Source: Dipetalonema caudispina
Taxonomy: Eukaryota > Nematoda > Chromadorea > Rhabditida > Onchocercidae
Length of the DNA stretch: 26,864 bases
NCBI GenBank assembly: GCA_013365325.1
Contig: JABVXV010000554.1
Coordinates: forward strand, 1-26,864
Reading direction: 5' to 3'
Part shown: piece by piece, positions 1-10,870 of the stretch
How the letters are laid out: each line of letters starts with the position of its first letter
How positions within the stretch are numbered: the stretch's first letter is position 1
Position numbers and translations under genes: made by a program
Notes under the pieces: model-generated
The model's input: only the letters and a program-made list of their open reading frames with translations
Databases searched by the model: none
What the model was told of the DNA's origin: nothing

Positions 1-150
<150 letters not shown>

Positions 151-436
151 AATCATTATTGTCACAGTATTGGTCAGATGATTAAGCTAAAATGTAATTC
201 ATATTAAAAGATTACTTTAAGGATAATAATAGGAAGAAGAATGGTTTAATTCAGATAATTTTTAAAGGTTATTTACTTCTAATCAGTGCTAAAGTCATTA
301 TGAATTATTTAGTTTGGAAAAAATCCCCAAAATATGGCTGAAAATTATTATATCAAATTCCTTACTTGTTTGCATGTAAAATTTAACGTGATGATAATGA
401 TGATGATAATGACTATTGGTGGTGAAAGCGATTATA

Positions 437-445
437 ATACTAATA

Positions 446-485
<40 letters not shown>

Positions 486-501
486 TAACAATAACAATAA
501 C

Positions 502-592
<91 letters not shown>

Positions 593-616
593 GCTATAAT
601 AATAATAGTAATAATA

Positions 617-665
<49 letters not shown>
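437..665. repeat. (AAT)n microsatellite
   Basis: About 230 bp of AAT triplets with a few interruptions: AAC-type units near 481-500, and TAGC/TAGT units near 445-450 and 591-612. The long open frames across it (poly-Asn and poly-Ile) are products of the repeat and not genes. The flanks at 151-436 and 666-935 hold no recognisable gene; a GA-rich stretch lies at about 848-880, just before the first exon of the next gene. Confidence 0.97.
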
Positions 666-668
<3 letters not shown>

Positions 669-935
669 TTTTATAAAATCATGCTGTTTAAGGAAAGGAA
701 GGACAACAAACTTTTATATTTTCTGTTGTTAATTGTTAAAGTCAAAATAGAAATAACCTGAAGGCCTTCTTTTTTTTTTTTTGGATGTCAATGAAGGATT
801 TTGAGTGAATGTTACTTGCTTGGCTAACCGACTGATAGAGGAAAAATCGAGAGAGAGAGAGAGAAAGAGGGAAAGAGAGTACTTTTTGAAACGAAGTTGT
901 ATTCATTTCATCCTCTTAACAGTTAAAAGCTAGAC

Positions 936-3900
936 ATGTTCGGATTCAAATCGTATGTTCTCAAGGAAATGAACAACAACAGACGTCGTTCATCTGCTTT
1001 TACCCAGAAGCTAAAATGCAACCTAAACGCGTTAACAAGTAAGATAATTTATTACTTGGAAGAAATAATTAAACATGTAATAATTATAAAAAATTAATTC
1101 ATTAATTGTTATTAAAAGTAACTTTTAAGATGTAATCATAAAATATTTTTGATATGAAAGTTTTTGCATTAATATAAGTACTATACATGCTTAAAATGCA
1201 GCTGTATCAGTTAAAAAAAGTAAATTCTCTATTCAAAATTTTAATTTTGAATAGAAGGTTACTTGTTTGACAATTCCGAAGAAGTCTTAAATTTTTAACT
1301 GCCAGCAACATCAGCTTTATTTTTGATTTTTGATGAAAATTTCAAAGTCACTTACCTTTTATTAGTTAGCTTAATATTAGTAAATTAAGGCATAAATTGT
1401 TATTATTCCACTGCCGAAATATTATACAGACAATAATTTTTTTTTCCCGTTTGAAAATTATTTCATTCTGAAAAATAAACAACTGAATCAATTTCTCCAT
1501 AATATTCGCACTAAAAAATTTGCCAAAATTTGCATTTCAAAATGATGAGAGAAATTGCTCAATTTACATGTTACATTTGACATAATCCAAATTGCGTGAA
1601 AATATTGGCAAACAGACAAAGGAGAAAATTTTGATTTGAAATGAAAACGCATAAAAAGAATTGAATATGCAATTGCTTTCATTGTCCTTTCTTTTCACTT
1701 CCATTTTAAAAAGTTTAAATTTTAAATATGTTCCATTTTCGTATTGCATTTTTGACTGTCTCATGTAGCGACGTAGCAGTGGCGAAATATTCAAAAAATT
1801 GTAAGATTAAACTTTTAGAATTCAAATTTTATTCCTTTTAATTTTAAATATAATTTGTTATAATGTATTTTATTCATAGATGATGTATTTTTTATATTAA
1901 GTAAGCAGTTGCTAAGAAAGAAAAAAATATATTTTGCTTAATTTTTTCTTTTTTTTATTGAAAAATTTCAAAGCTTTGCTTTTTTTTTCCTTGTTTCTTA
2001 TTTATTTATAGTTGTTTATTTTATTTTATTTCTTTTTTTTTATGAACCTTAATCTATTCATATATTTAGGAATGATAATAATTTAAATAATATCAAGTTA
2101 CATAAACTATATTACTGTCGAAAAATTTCGTTGCATAGATGAATCATTTCAAAAATATCATAACTGAAATGGTACTTAATTAATCAATAGGTTAAGCTGT
2201 CTAGTCTACCAATATTTTCCACATATCTGGTAATATATAATATTTTGAACGAAATGGCTAAATAATTGATAACTTGATAACAATCATTATTTTCGGAAAA
2301 ACTATGTAATGTATTATATCCAGTATGATATTCAGTCAAATTTCAAATAAATTTTGGTTAATAATTGAAAAATTAGAATAAATATATAAAGTTTTGTTGT
2401 ATTTTGTCAGAAAATTGCAGAAAATTTTCAACTTAACTTTGCCGTATAGTATAAAATTAATGTATAAATCAACCTTAGTAATTTATTAAAACATATAATG
2501 TTTAATTATAAGTAACGGAAAATTAAAAACAACATTGTTCTGCTAAAAAATGAATGATATCAAAATTTTCCTCTTCATTTTTTTCCTCCCTCTTTCATTA
2601 CTTTCTCTTTCCCTCTCTCTATCATTATTCATCTGAATGAAGAATGAAGGATTCATTTCATAAGCGAATTATTAGCATCAATCTTATCTATTTCTTAAAT
2701 CTGAGAAATCCTACTTCAATTTCAATCGACTAAAATTTTCATAGTTTCGTACTAACACTCTTTAATGCTCTCAAACAACTTATTTAAACGAAGAATGAAG
2801 AAGCAATGCAAAATATAATGCTTGAGAATGGCAAATAAATGCTAATGCTAAATTTACATAATTTCGCAAACAAAAATTTCAAATTAATTTTTTTCATATA
2901 ATTTTTTGAATGTTAAAAATGTGATTTTTTCTACCGAAAAATTGATATAAATATAAAATTCGATGAAAGACAATACCATTTTCTTCCTTAACTTTTATTT
3001 TCATTATTTATTCCTGTAGATTGTATAATTAGTTGCGTGTATATTTCTATGCATAAATATTTATATCGTTAAAATTCATCTGAATTCATTTACTTAAATT
3101 CTAAATGAATCCTGCAGAGGAATTCATATCGTATATGAATCCATGATTACGTATGCAAATATGCATTTCTTGCTTACTTACATATGGGTATACCTAAGTA
3201 TTTCTGCTTATATACATATATATGAATGCTTATGTTTTGTTTGTTTACACGTTATTGTTGTTTACGCATTTAAAATTCTCTGCGAATAATGTATAATTTT
3301 TTTCGTATGTTAGTGTATTTGATAAAATCCCACATCTTTCTGTTTAAAAAAAAAAAAAAAAATCACTTAAACATCAAAAAAAAAAAAAAAAAAGAAGGTA
3401 GAAATGCTATAATTACAGGAAGTGAACAATTTGAAAGTTGAATTATTAGTTACCAAAAATAACTGCCAAATGTTTGCTGGTATTTATTTGAGAATTTACA
3501 TATGATTATTTGATTTCAATTAATCTTTAAGGTATTAGCATGGAATATAACTCGTAATCGATTTCTACAACTTTTTGCTGTTTGTATTTTAATAATCATA
3601 ATAATTGAGAATTTTACAATTTTTAAAATATATTCTTATAATTAAAATTAATTCAAACAGTAGTGCAACCCTTTTCAAAAATAAAAAAGTTTAAATAGCA
3701 AAAAAAAAAATTTTTCAAATTTTAACACATGTTGCAAATATATACAATTAGTAAATTAATTTTAAAATATTCCAATCAAATTCTAATCAATCAACTAACC
3801 ATCTAAAATCAATATTAAATACTCAATTTCTCGAATAACATTGTTAGTTTTTGCAATGTTTTTTTTCATATCTATTCCCAATACCGCAGGGAATTCATCA

Positions 3901-5744
3901 ATCATTCAAACTTTACAAACATGAACATGGAGAGAATTGAAAAATGTCAGCAAATTGCATCAAACTTCTTCAAAAGTTTTCATTTCCGAGAATATTTACA
4001 ACCATGAAGAATTTCGTAATAACAGTAGAAAAAAAAAAATCTTTTTTTTTTTTTTAAATAGTTTCTTCATAGATACAACATTTTTGAAATTCTTCAAATT
4101 TATCATTTCTGCAAATTCAGAAAGCACAAAAAGAAATTGCGAAATTTTCTAAAAGCTATGGATATATACATTTTTCAAGTTACTGTTATTATGATGATTT
4201 TCTTTTTAACAGTATTGATTTTGTAATCTATCAGTATCGGATTATTTTCTAGTTTATAATAATTTCAGGAAACGAAATGGAAATAACTGAACATCATGAT
4301 CACATAGGAACTCGGCCTAATTTGAACTCTGTATCATTTTGCACATTATTCTCTCATAACATTTTTGAATGATAATATAAAAATTTTAAATTATTGTATA
4401 AAGAATATTTCTATTGCCTTAAATTTACACAAAAAAAAAAAAAAAAAAAAAAAGAGCAATAATCAAATGATATCACATAAATAATAATGCAAATAAATAG
4501 ATATCGCAAGTTTAGTAGATAATTTATTTTCCATGGTAATTTAAACATTTCATTTATTGAAATTTAACAAATTCTTTTCTTACTGGATAAAATAAAAGTG
4601 AATGATTCGAAGATTTAGTGATAGAAATACATCATTATTAATATCATGAAATTTCGATATGAAATTAGATGAAATTAATTCACATGAAAGAGAGAAGAAA
4701 TGCAAAGGTTCGATATTTTCAAATTTTAATTGTTTATAAATGGATGTATGATAATTTTGGTGAGGAAAAAAAAAGTGATAAATTTCAGATTCTACCAGAA
4801 CAACATTTTACGGCTAGCGAATTACGAGCTCTTTATCGAGCATTTAAGGATACATTGCCTATTTGTCGAAATTCATTTCGTCGTATTTATGCTAATATTT
4901 TTCCTCATGGTGATGCGGAACAATTTGCTGATTTGATATTTGATAGTATCGTACGTCAACATGCTGAATATGTTACATTTACGGTGATCCATTGATCTCT
5001 ATCCGTTTTGCAATGTTTCATTTTGTTATGTGAGCACAACAATGTTTAATTTAAATTTTTAGTTGCAGGATTTTGTCAAAGCATGCTCGACTCTGTTCAG
5101 AGGAACAATGGAGGAGAAGTTAAACTGGATTTATAAGTTATATGATCCTAAAAATACTGGTAAAATTGGATGGGAACGAGTTTTTAGGATTATCACTGCT
5201 ACTGATGATTTAATTGGTTAGATTTTGGTGGAGAAAAACTTTCCCCGGAATCCAGAAAAAAATTTGAAATACATGGTAGTATATTGCTTTCGTATGATAT
5301 AATACAACTGCAGCAGTTTATTCATAACAATTAGAGTGTGTTTAAAAAGTAAATTATACAATGTCAATAACATTAAGAAACCAAATTCAGGAGTCAAAGC
5401 AATGCCAATAATATCACCGGCTCAACGAGTGGAACAAGCTAGACAAATTGTACAGGTAGGCACATATTGCTGCATGTTTATTCGCAATTTTTTTTAAATT
5501 TCGTGAAGTAACTTCTACAAAAAATTCAACTTCCATTCATTAATATTAGACAACCGATTCGATCTACTTCAGATCAGGAAAAGATTTTGGATCAAATTTT
5601 TTGATATTTGAATTTTTGACATTTCAGAAATTTGATCATGAAAATAAAGGTTGGATATCACGGGAAGATTTCATGAGAGTATGCAGCCAAGATGAACGTA
5701 TTCTTCAATCCATTTCAGCACTCTGTTCAGTAATTATGATATAA
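936..5744 (+). CDS. KChIP-like / neuronal calcium sensor family protein with degenerate EF-hands
   Basis: Six exons: 936-1038, 4269-4330, 4789-4983, 5069-5216, 5391-5455 and 5628-5744. They join in phase (1,0,0,1,0) to 229 residues, about the length of vertebrate KChIPs. The fold is NCS/KChIP: an RP-x-x-L segment before FTASELRALYRAFK, then IYANIFPHGDAEQFA (the always inactive EF1), DFVKACSTLFRGTMEEKLNW, and two further EF-hand regions near residues 143 and 192. Family members bind voltage-gated potassium channels or other membrane targets and act as calcium sensors. Here none of the loops keeps a full ligand set: EF3 reads DPKNTGKIGWER and EF4 DHENKGWISRED, while EF2 has no acidic start. There is no N-terminal Met-Gly for myristoylation. 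The start at 936 follows a pyrimidine-rich TTAACAG acceptor at about 920, fitting trans-splicing. Exons 1 and 2 are inferred from splice sites and phase; the last four are firm. An alternative start at 4669 reads straight into exon 3, but the TTTCAG acceptor at 4783-4788 argues against it. Confidence 0.85.
1039..4268 (+). other. Large first intron of the KChIP-like gene
   Basis: 3.2 kb of AT-rich sequence between exon 1 (donor GTAAGA) and exon 2 (acceptor TTTCAG). No conserved reading frame was seen on either strand; the ORFs at 1488-1794 (-) and 3937-4152 (+) look like chance. It holds A tracts at 3346-3362 and 3376-3393 and a near-palindrome at 3119-3142 close to an ATGCAAAT octamer at 3153. 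It may contain an alternative promoter, but that is inference. Confidence 0.6.
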
Positions 5745-5749
5745 ATAAA
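5744..5749 (+). terminator. Polyadenylation signal of the KChIP-like gene
   Basis: AATAAA overlaps the last base of the TAA stop codon. The 3'UTR would be very short if this signal is used. The stretch 5750-6299 to the convergent gene shows no further gene; the open frame at 6004-6219 has no family resemblance. Confidence 0.55.
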
Positions 5750-6299
5750 GCATATCCCAGGAAAATACAAATGAAATATAAAATGTTTGCAAGCATCATG
5801 CTATTGGTGATCAATGTATCTTAAGAAAAAAAAATGATAAAAAAAAATCCTTGCAGCTCGAGAAAATTGTATGTCCAGTTAGGTTTCTAGATGAATATCG
5901 AGCATTTCACCAATAATAGAGTTATGAGAAAAAGTGAGGAACAAAATGAGATTTAATAATCAAAATTTTTAATTGCCAGAGAAGATCTATTCCATCAATT
6001 ACCGTGTCCTGTAATTCAATAAATTTGAAGCTTGTAGTTCAAAGTAACTTTACAATCTACATATTGCCCATACTGCTGTCCCTCAGAACTGTGACCAACT
6101 TTTTCTTTGCAGTCGATGCTGTTGCGTTTTCAGTGTCTTTCGTCAACTGCAAATATCATCATTATTCGCAGCACATTGCTATTATAAAGCCAAACAACTT
6201 ATTAAGCAAGCAGTCATAAGTAATATTATTGGAATATAATACAAGAAGCCTTGGACATCCAAATGTGTAATCCACAATTGGAAAAATAAATGATCATCA

Positions 6300-9108
6300 T
6301 TAGAGAAATTCTGCATTTACCGTTTCGTGAAATCGAGCTCTTGCTTCTGCGATATTCTCTTGGGGTATCAAAGAATACTTAAATCTAAAAAAAAAAACCC
6401 ATGACATATAGAAGCACTAATAGTCTAAGCTTCAGAACATCTTTTACTAGATAAAAAGAAGCAGAAGAAATGTTGTGCTGCATACTTTTCTTGTTCAGTT
6501 CTTAATTCCTTTTCCTTGTTTTTGATTTCTTGCAAAAGAGCAAATCGCTCTTCCGATATTACAGTACTCAAATTAACAATACTGGCAGAACTTACGTCCT
6601 GAAATCCACAAAGTTTATGAAAGACGACAGAACGTATTACAAAAGATAAAATTTTTCTAAGAATTTTGGAGAAATTATAAAATTAAACTTGTTTGAAATT
6701 AATCCATCAATCATTAAACAAACTTTCCATTAAATAAGAATGCAATATTATTGCAATATACCTGCTTTTCGTTTTCTTCATCTACTACCAATTCAAATGA
6801 TTCGGCTTCCGAAATGCTGGCATTAAGTGTACTAATTTCGTCCTGACATCAAAACAAATAATTATGAACAAAGACGATTCACAAAAAAAAAAAAAAAAAA
6901 AAACAGGAGGACGAAGATTCCAATAATGTACTAACCCAGTCAGCAGTAGATAACGATTTATCAGCTTCGTAATTCCCGAATTTCTGCAACTCAAAAGTTG
7001 GAAATCACCAAAACAAAAAATGGGATTATAAACAAATATAATTACAACAATATTTCATATAATTTACAACTTTTTTAAAAATCTACCAAGTAGTCTATGC
7101 TATTTCTGAGATTTTGTAAATTCTTAAAAAGGTTGATTCGAGTCCAAAATAATTTAAGTTGTCCCTCTAAAATTTTAAGCTAAATTTGAAATATGAAAAA
7201 CGAAATGAAATATACCGCTATGTATTCGTGCTGTAGTTTTGTAAGTTCTGCCATAATCTTTAATTTTCTGTCTGGCAAAATTGCAAAGAGTCGTCCAGAA
7301 CTAAAAAAAATTATTAATTGCGTTCACCATTGGACAAAAGCTGATAATACTAGTGGATACCCACCTATTTTCGAAATCTTCATCACAGAGCAAGGGTTGA
7401 AAATCAATAAAAGTCTCTCCATCGATCCGCTGCCCTGAAATAATGTAAATCATTTAAAATTTTCCTATAAAAGATTCTGAATTAAAAATTCCGATACAAA
7501 GACATTTGGAACTAGACAAACAACCAAATGGTCGTTTTGAACAACCCGACCAGCTTCAGTTCCAATTGTTATTTTATCTCTTTCAGATCACACCGTCTAT
7601 TGTAATCAGTTCGCCATTATTATTATCTCTGGAAACCATGCATCATCGTGTCTAGCAAGATCTTCTTAGCAAGACAATGAAGTTAAACTCATTTGCATTT
7701 CTACATGAGGATATCTTTCATTTATTAATGAAAATTTACAAATTTTCTGGATGAAATATCTTGTAGCATCGAAGCATTCAGAATCAGTGAAAAGAATAAT
7801 ATTATCATCACGACGGACAAAACAGAACATATTGATTGGTTCGTTACTATACAACATGGATTGCTCGCCAACAACATCACCTGACGTTCCTTCTTTCCTG
7901 CAAGCTCATATAAATTAATTGAAACGACACGGGAATTGTGGAAGAATATTCTGGACTAAGTTCGAATTTACATAAATATGAAATTCTGAGCGAACGCAGC
8001 TTCGACAAACAGCTTTTTTTTATCAACCAACGACTGTTTATGTGCTTCCATCGTTGAAGTTTGTAATATATCCGGAAATTCAGAAATAATATTGATAATC
8101 GCCGTAGAAATTTCACCATGAGGATACTTATTCTGAAACTAAATCGTTTCACCAAATCAGATTGAATGTGAAATAGTACAGCCTCAACTGGTCTTGGATG
8201 GAGGTGGTTTAATTCTGACAAGAGTATTTAAGTTGTTCTTGGCGTTTAGCGCTATATGAATAATTTCAATACTGATAATGTCCATTGATTTGTCGTTGTT
8301 TTATTGGTCGTGAGTCGACTAGATTACAGAAAAGCAAACCAATTGGATGCTGTCATCCTTCGAAACGATCTTATCACAATATTTGAATATAGACTGTATA
8401 TCTCCAGCTCCAAGCCAACCATAAACTTCACTAAAATACACCCATCATTTCACCTGTTAAACAATTTATAAATATGCCATTATATTCCATTACTACTAAT
8501 TTTTTCCCTTCATAACTGGTTGCAAATTTCTCTTCATTGATAGGTTACACAGATAGACTACTAAACAGTAATGCAAATAAGTATGTGAGTATAATGTAAA
8601 GAAATAATTGATTTTAAGAGTTTACAGAAGCATATCTGAGGACTCATGAAACATATTTAATAACTAATTCCTGGAATTTATCAAAAAGGCTGCGAAATGT
8701 TGGATATTGACATTCAAGTTCTAAAATTTCTAATTCATATTACTTACTCCTTTTTCATCATATTAGTTTTGCTTACTCGTTTAACATTTGCATGTGCTCC
8801 AATGATTGATAATAATTCGGAAACATTCTCTGAAAGAATATATACATTTATGATTGAAAAGAAACATAGATGAAATTTCGATTAAATTTATTCCGCACCT
8901 CACAACTGTTACTTCACAATTATAGCAATAATTTACAAATGTAATCATTGATCCATCACAGTATCATCATAGAATTAGAATTAATGGTAATAAAGATGAG
9001 AATTATACGTCGTGATGGATTGATAGGTTGAAATTGTAGAACAATCGTTGGATTAGCATCACTTGCAGCATTTGAAATCCGTTTCGTTCCTCTTTTCTTC
9101 CTTGGCAT
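6300..9108 (-). CDS. Unrecognised multi-exon protein, charged C-terminus
   Basis: I do not recognise the family. The start at 9108 gives a basic N-terminus, MPRKKRGTKRISNAASD. Firm exons: 9009-9108 and 8748-8829 (join to ...PSRQNVSELLSIIGAH), then in the C-terminal half 7365-7434, 7216-7300, 6936-6983, 6762-6842, 6486-6598 and 6300-6384, which join in phase to a TAA at 6300-6302. Likely middle exons: one ending at 8720 (ECQYPTFRSLFDKFQELV), 8320-8430 (VYGWLGAGDIQSIFKYCDK), 8220-8271, 7972-8132 (NKYPHGEISTAIINIISEF), 7676-7897 (INMFCFVRRDDNIILFTDSE) and one ending at 7579 (KITIGTEAGRVVQNDHLVV). The last ~70 residues are rich in Glu and Lys and probably coiled coil (ERFALLQEIKNKEKELRTEQ). No signal peptide or membrane segment is seen, and the basic start suggests a nuclear protein, which is inference. 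Several middle junctions need unusual GTC donors, so the middle model is uncertain. Confidence 0.65.
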
Positions 9109-10870
9109 TTTTCGATATAACGCTTAAATATTTTCCAATTAAATTAAATTCCAATTAAAAATTTCAATCCAAACTTCCACGCGCGCTAAGTTGATTACCG
9201 CTATCCCTAATATGCAAATTTGTATCCCATTCATGATGAAAATGATAGATGACAATAAATTATTGAAAATAATCAATGAAAAAGTTAAGAAAGACGAAAA
9301 GAATATGGAAAAGGAGGAATAAATGATTAAAATTGAGAAATTAAAATATTTAACATATTAAAATTATTAATGAAAAGGAATTAAATGATTTGAAGTAAAA
9401 TAATTTTTCAAATTGCTACTTTCAAAGTTAATTTCATTGTTTTAGTCAAAAACAATTAGCAATGTCAATTTATTCTAGCAAGAATTGATGTGCTACACAA
9501 TCGTACTTATTACTTTCTGATCAGTTATGGAACTGTATCGTTGCAAAAAAAAAAAAAAAAAAAAAAAGAAATGGATCTACGACAACAACAATTGTTACTT
9601 TCTGGTGTATGATACGGAATTTTGCTGCATTTTTAGATTGGAGAATATGCAATATCGATACGGATACAGATTGCATAATATTATTTGTGATGTTCAATCA
9701 ATGATATGTAAATTCGAAAATATTTGTATTTTTTCACTGGATTATTTCAAATTTTAGATATGAAGCATAAAAAGAACAGATTTATATAATTTCGAAATGA
9801 AAAAAAAAAGCAAAATTTCGAAATTTGAAAGTTTTCTGAAAAAATTAACGACAATTAAACAAATTTATTGAAAAATTTTGCGATTTTTTTTATTTGTAAA
9901 GTTTTGTTTCATAATTTTTAATAAATTTCGTCTTTTCTTAAGCTAGCAATAATCGATTGGTCATTCAGTAATTTCAATAGTATACAGTTGCCATGGTACT
10001 TCAAAGATCTATGAAAGAGATTGCAAAGAAAATGTACAATGACCAGGTGAGGTCAAGGGTTAACCGATAAATTCTTATATATCTGCTGCCATTACAAGAA
10101 TATTTCACTCGATACATCCACGTGTCATCCAACTGGTCAATCCAACAACCGTTCTCACATATTTCAGTATCGGATATTAATCATTTCACGTTTCGTTCAA
10201 GCTAAACAAGGAATTTAAGAAATTTTCAAATTAACAATAATTTTTAAGTTGCATATTTTGCACACTATTTTTATATTTTGCACGCCATTTTATCCATCAG
10301 TAAAAAAGTCACATTGGTGACAATTTTTTCAAAAATTTGCAACTTGGCTTGTAAGTTAATCTTTATTTTACTCAAATTTGTGGCACTGATTTGATTGGCA
10401 CAATTTGTTTAATTCTTAAAAATACCATTAATATGAAGTGGTTTGAAATCTTTTAGATTTCGAATATTCCTTAAAAATAATCCGACTATTCAAAATTTTT
10501 AATTATTAGTTTTTCAAATTTCGGAATCATCAATTTCTCAACCATATGACTACCATATGACTCATCATATATTTGAAATAATCTGAATACATTTGAAAAT
10601 TCTTTTTCAATTAACTGAAATTTTCAATTACAAATAGAATAAATTTCGACAACTAATATAAAAATTTTTGGTTTATTTTCAATAATTAAATAAAAATTAA
10701 CAATTAGATTACTTGGACAACTTGTAGCCAACACTTTTTAATTTATTTTCATTAAAAAATTTGAAATTCTTAATTATTTCAAGTATTCTATTAACAAGCT
10801 ATATTGTAAACTATTCATTATCAGATATAAGTAATCAATGGAAATTTCAATAATATTTTTTTCTTTAAGA
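9109..10870. other. Intergenic region between the minus-strand gene and the TTL cluster
   Basis: This region should hold both divergent promoters. It is AT-rich, with a 23-base A tract at 9545-9567 that creates a spurious Lys-rich open frame at 9527-9757. One GC-richer patch near 10040-10070 contains an E-box next to a DR1-like nuclear receptor motif. No gene seen. Confidence 0.6.
10044..10062 (+). promoter_or_regulatory. E-box plus DR1-like nuclear receptor motif
   Basis: CAGGTG (10044-10049) abuts AGGTCA (10050-10055), then one base, then GGGTTA (10057-10062). This is a direct repeat with one-base spacing whose second half-site is imperfect. It lies about 810 bp upstream of the first TTL gene. 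It could be chance. Confidence 0.25.

Noticed and set aside
334..676. Poly-Asn and poly-Ile open reading frames
   Set aside because: Both are translations of the AAT microsatellite in different frames, with no splice context or family.
4669..4788. In-frame upstream extension of the EF-hand exon as the true start
   Set aside because: A TTTCAG acceptor sits exactly before ILPEQHF, and exons 936-1038 and 4269-4330 join in phase to give a KChIP-like N-terminus.
8220..8340. Alternative frame reading GLLFCNLVDSRPIKQRQ with a frameshift from the preceding exon
   Set aside because: The original frame continues with a better protein-like block (IIHIALNAKNNLNTL) that can be reached by a short intron, so a frameshift is not needed.
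9527..9757. Lys-rich 76-residue open frame
   Set aside because: Caused by a 23-base A tract; the rest has no resemblance to a protein family.
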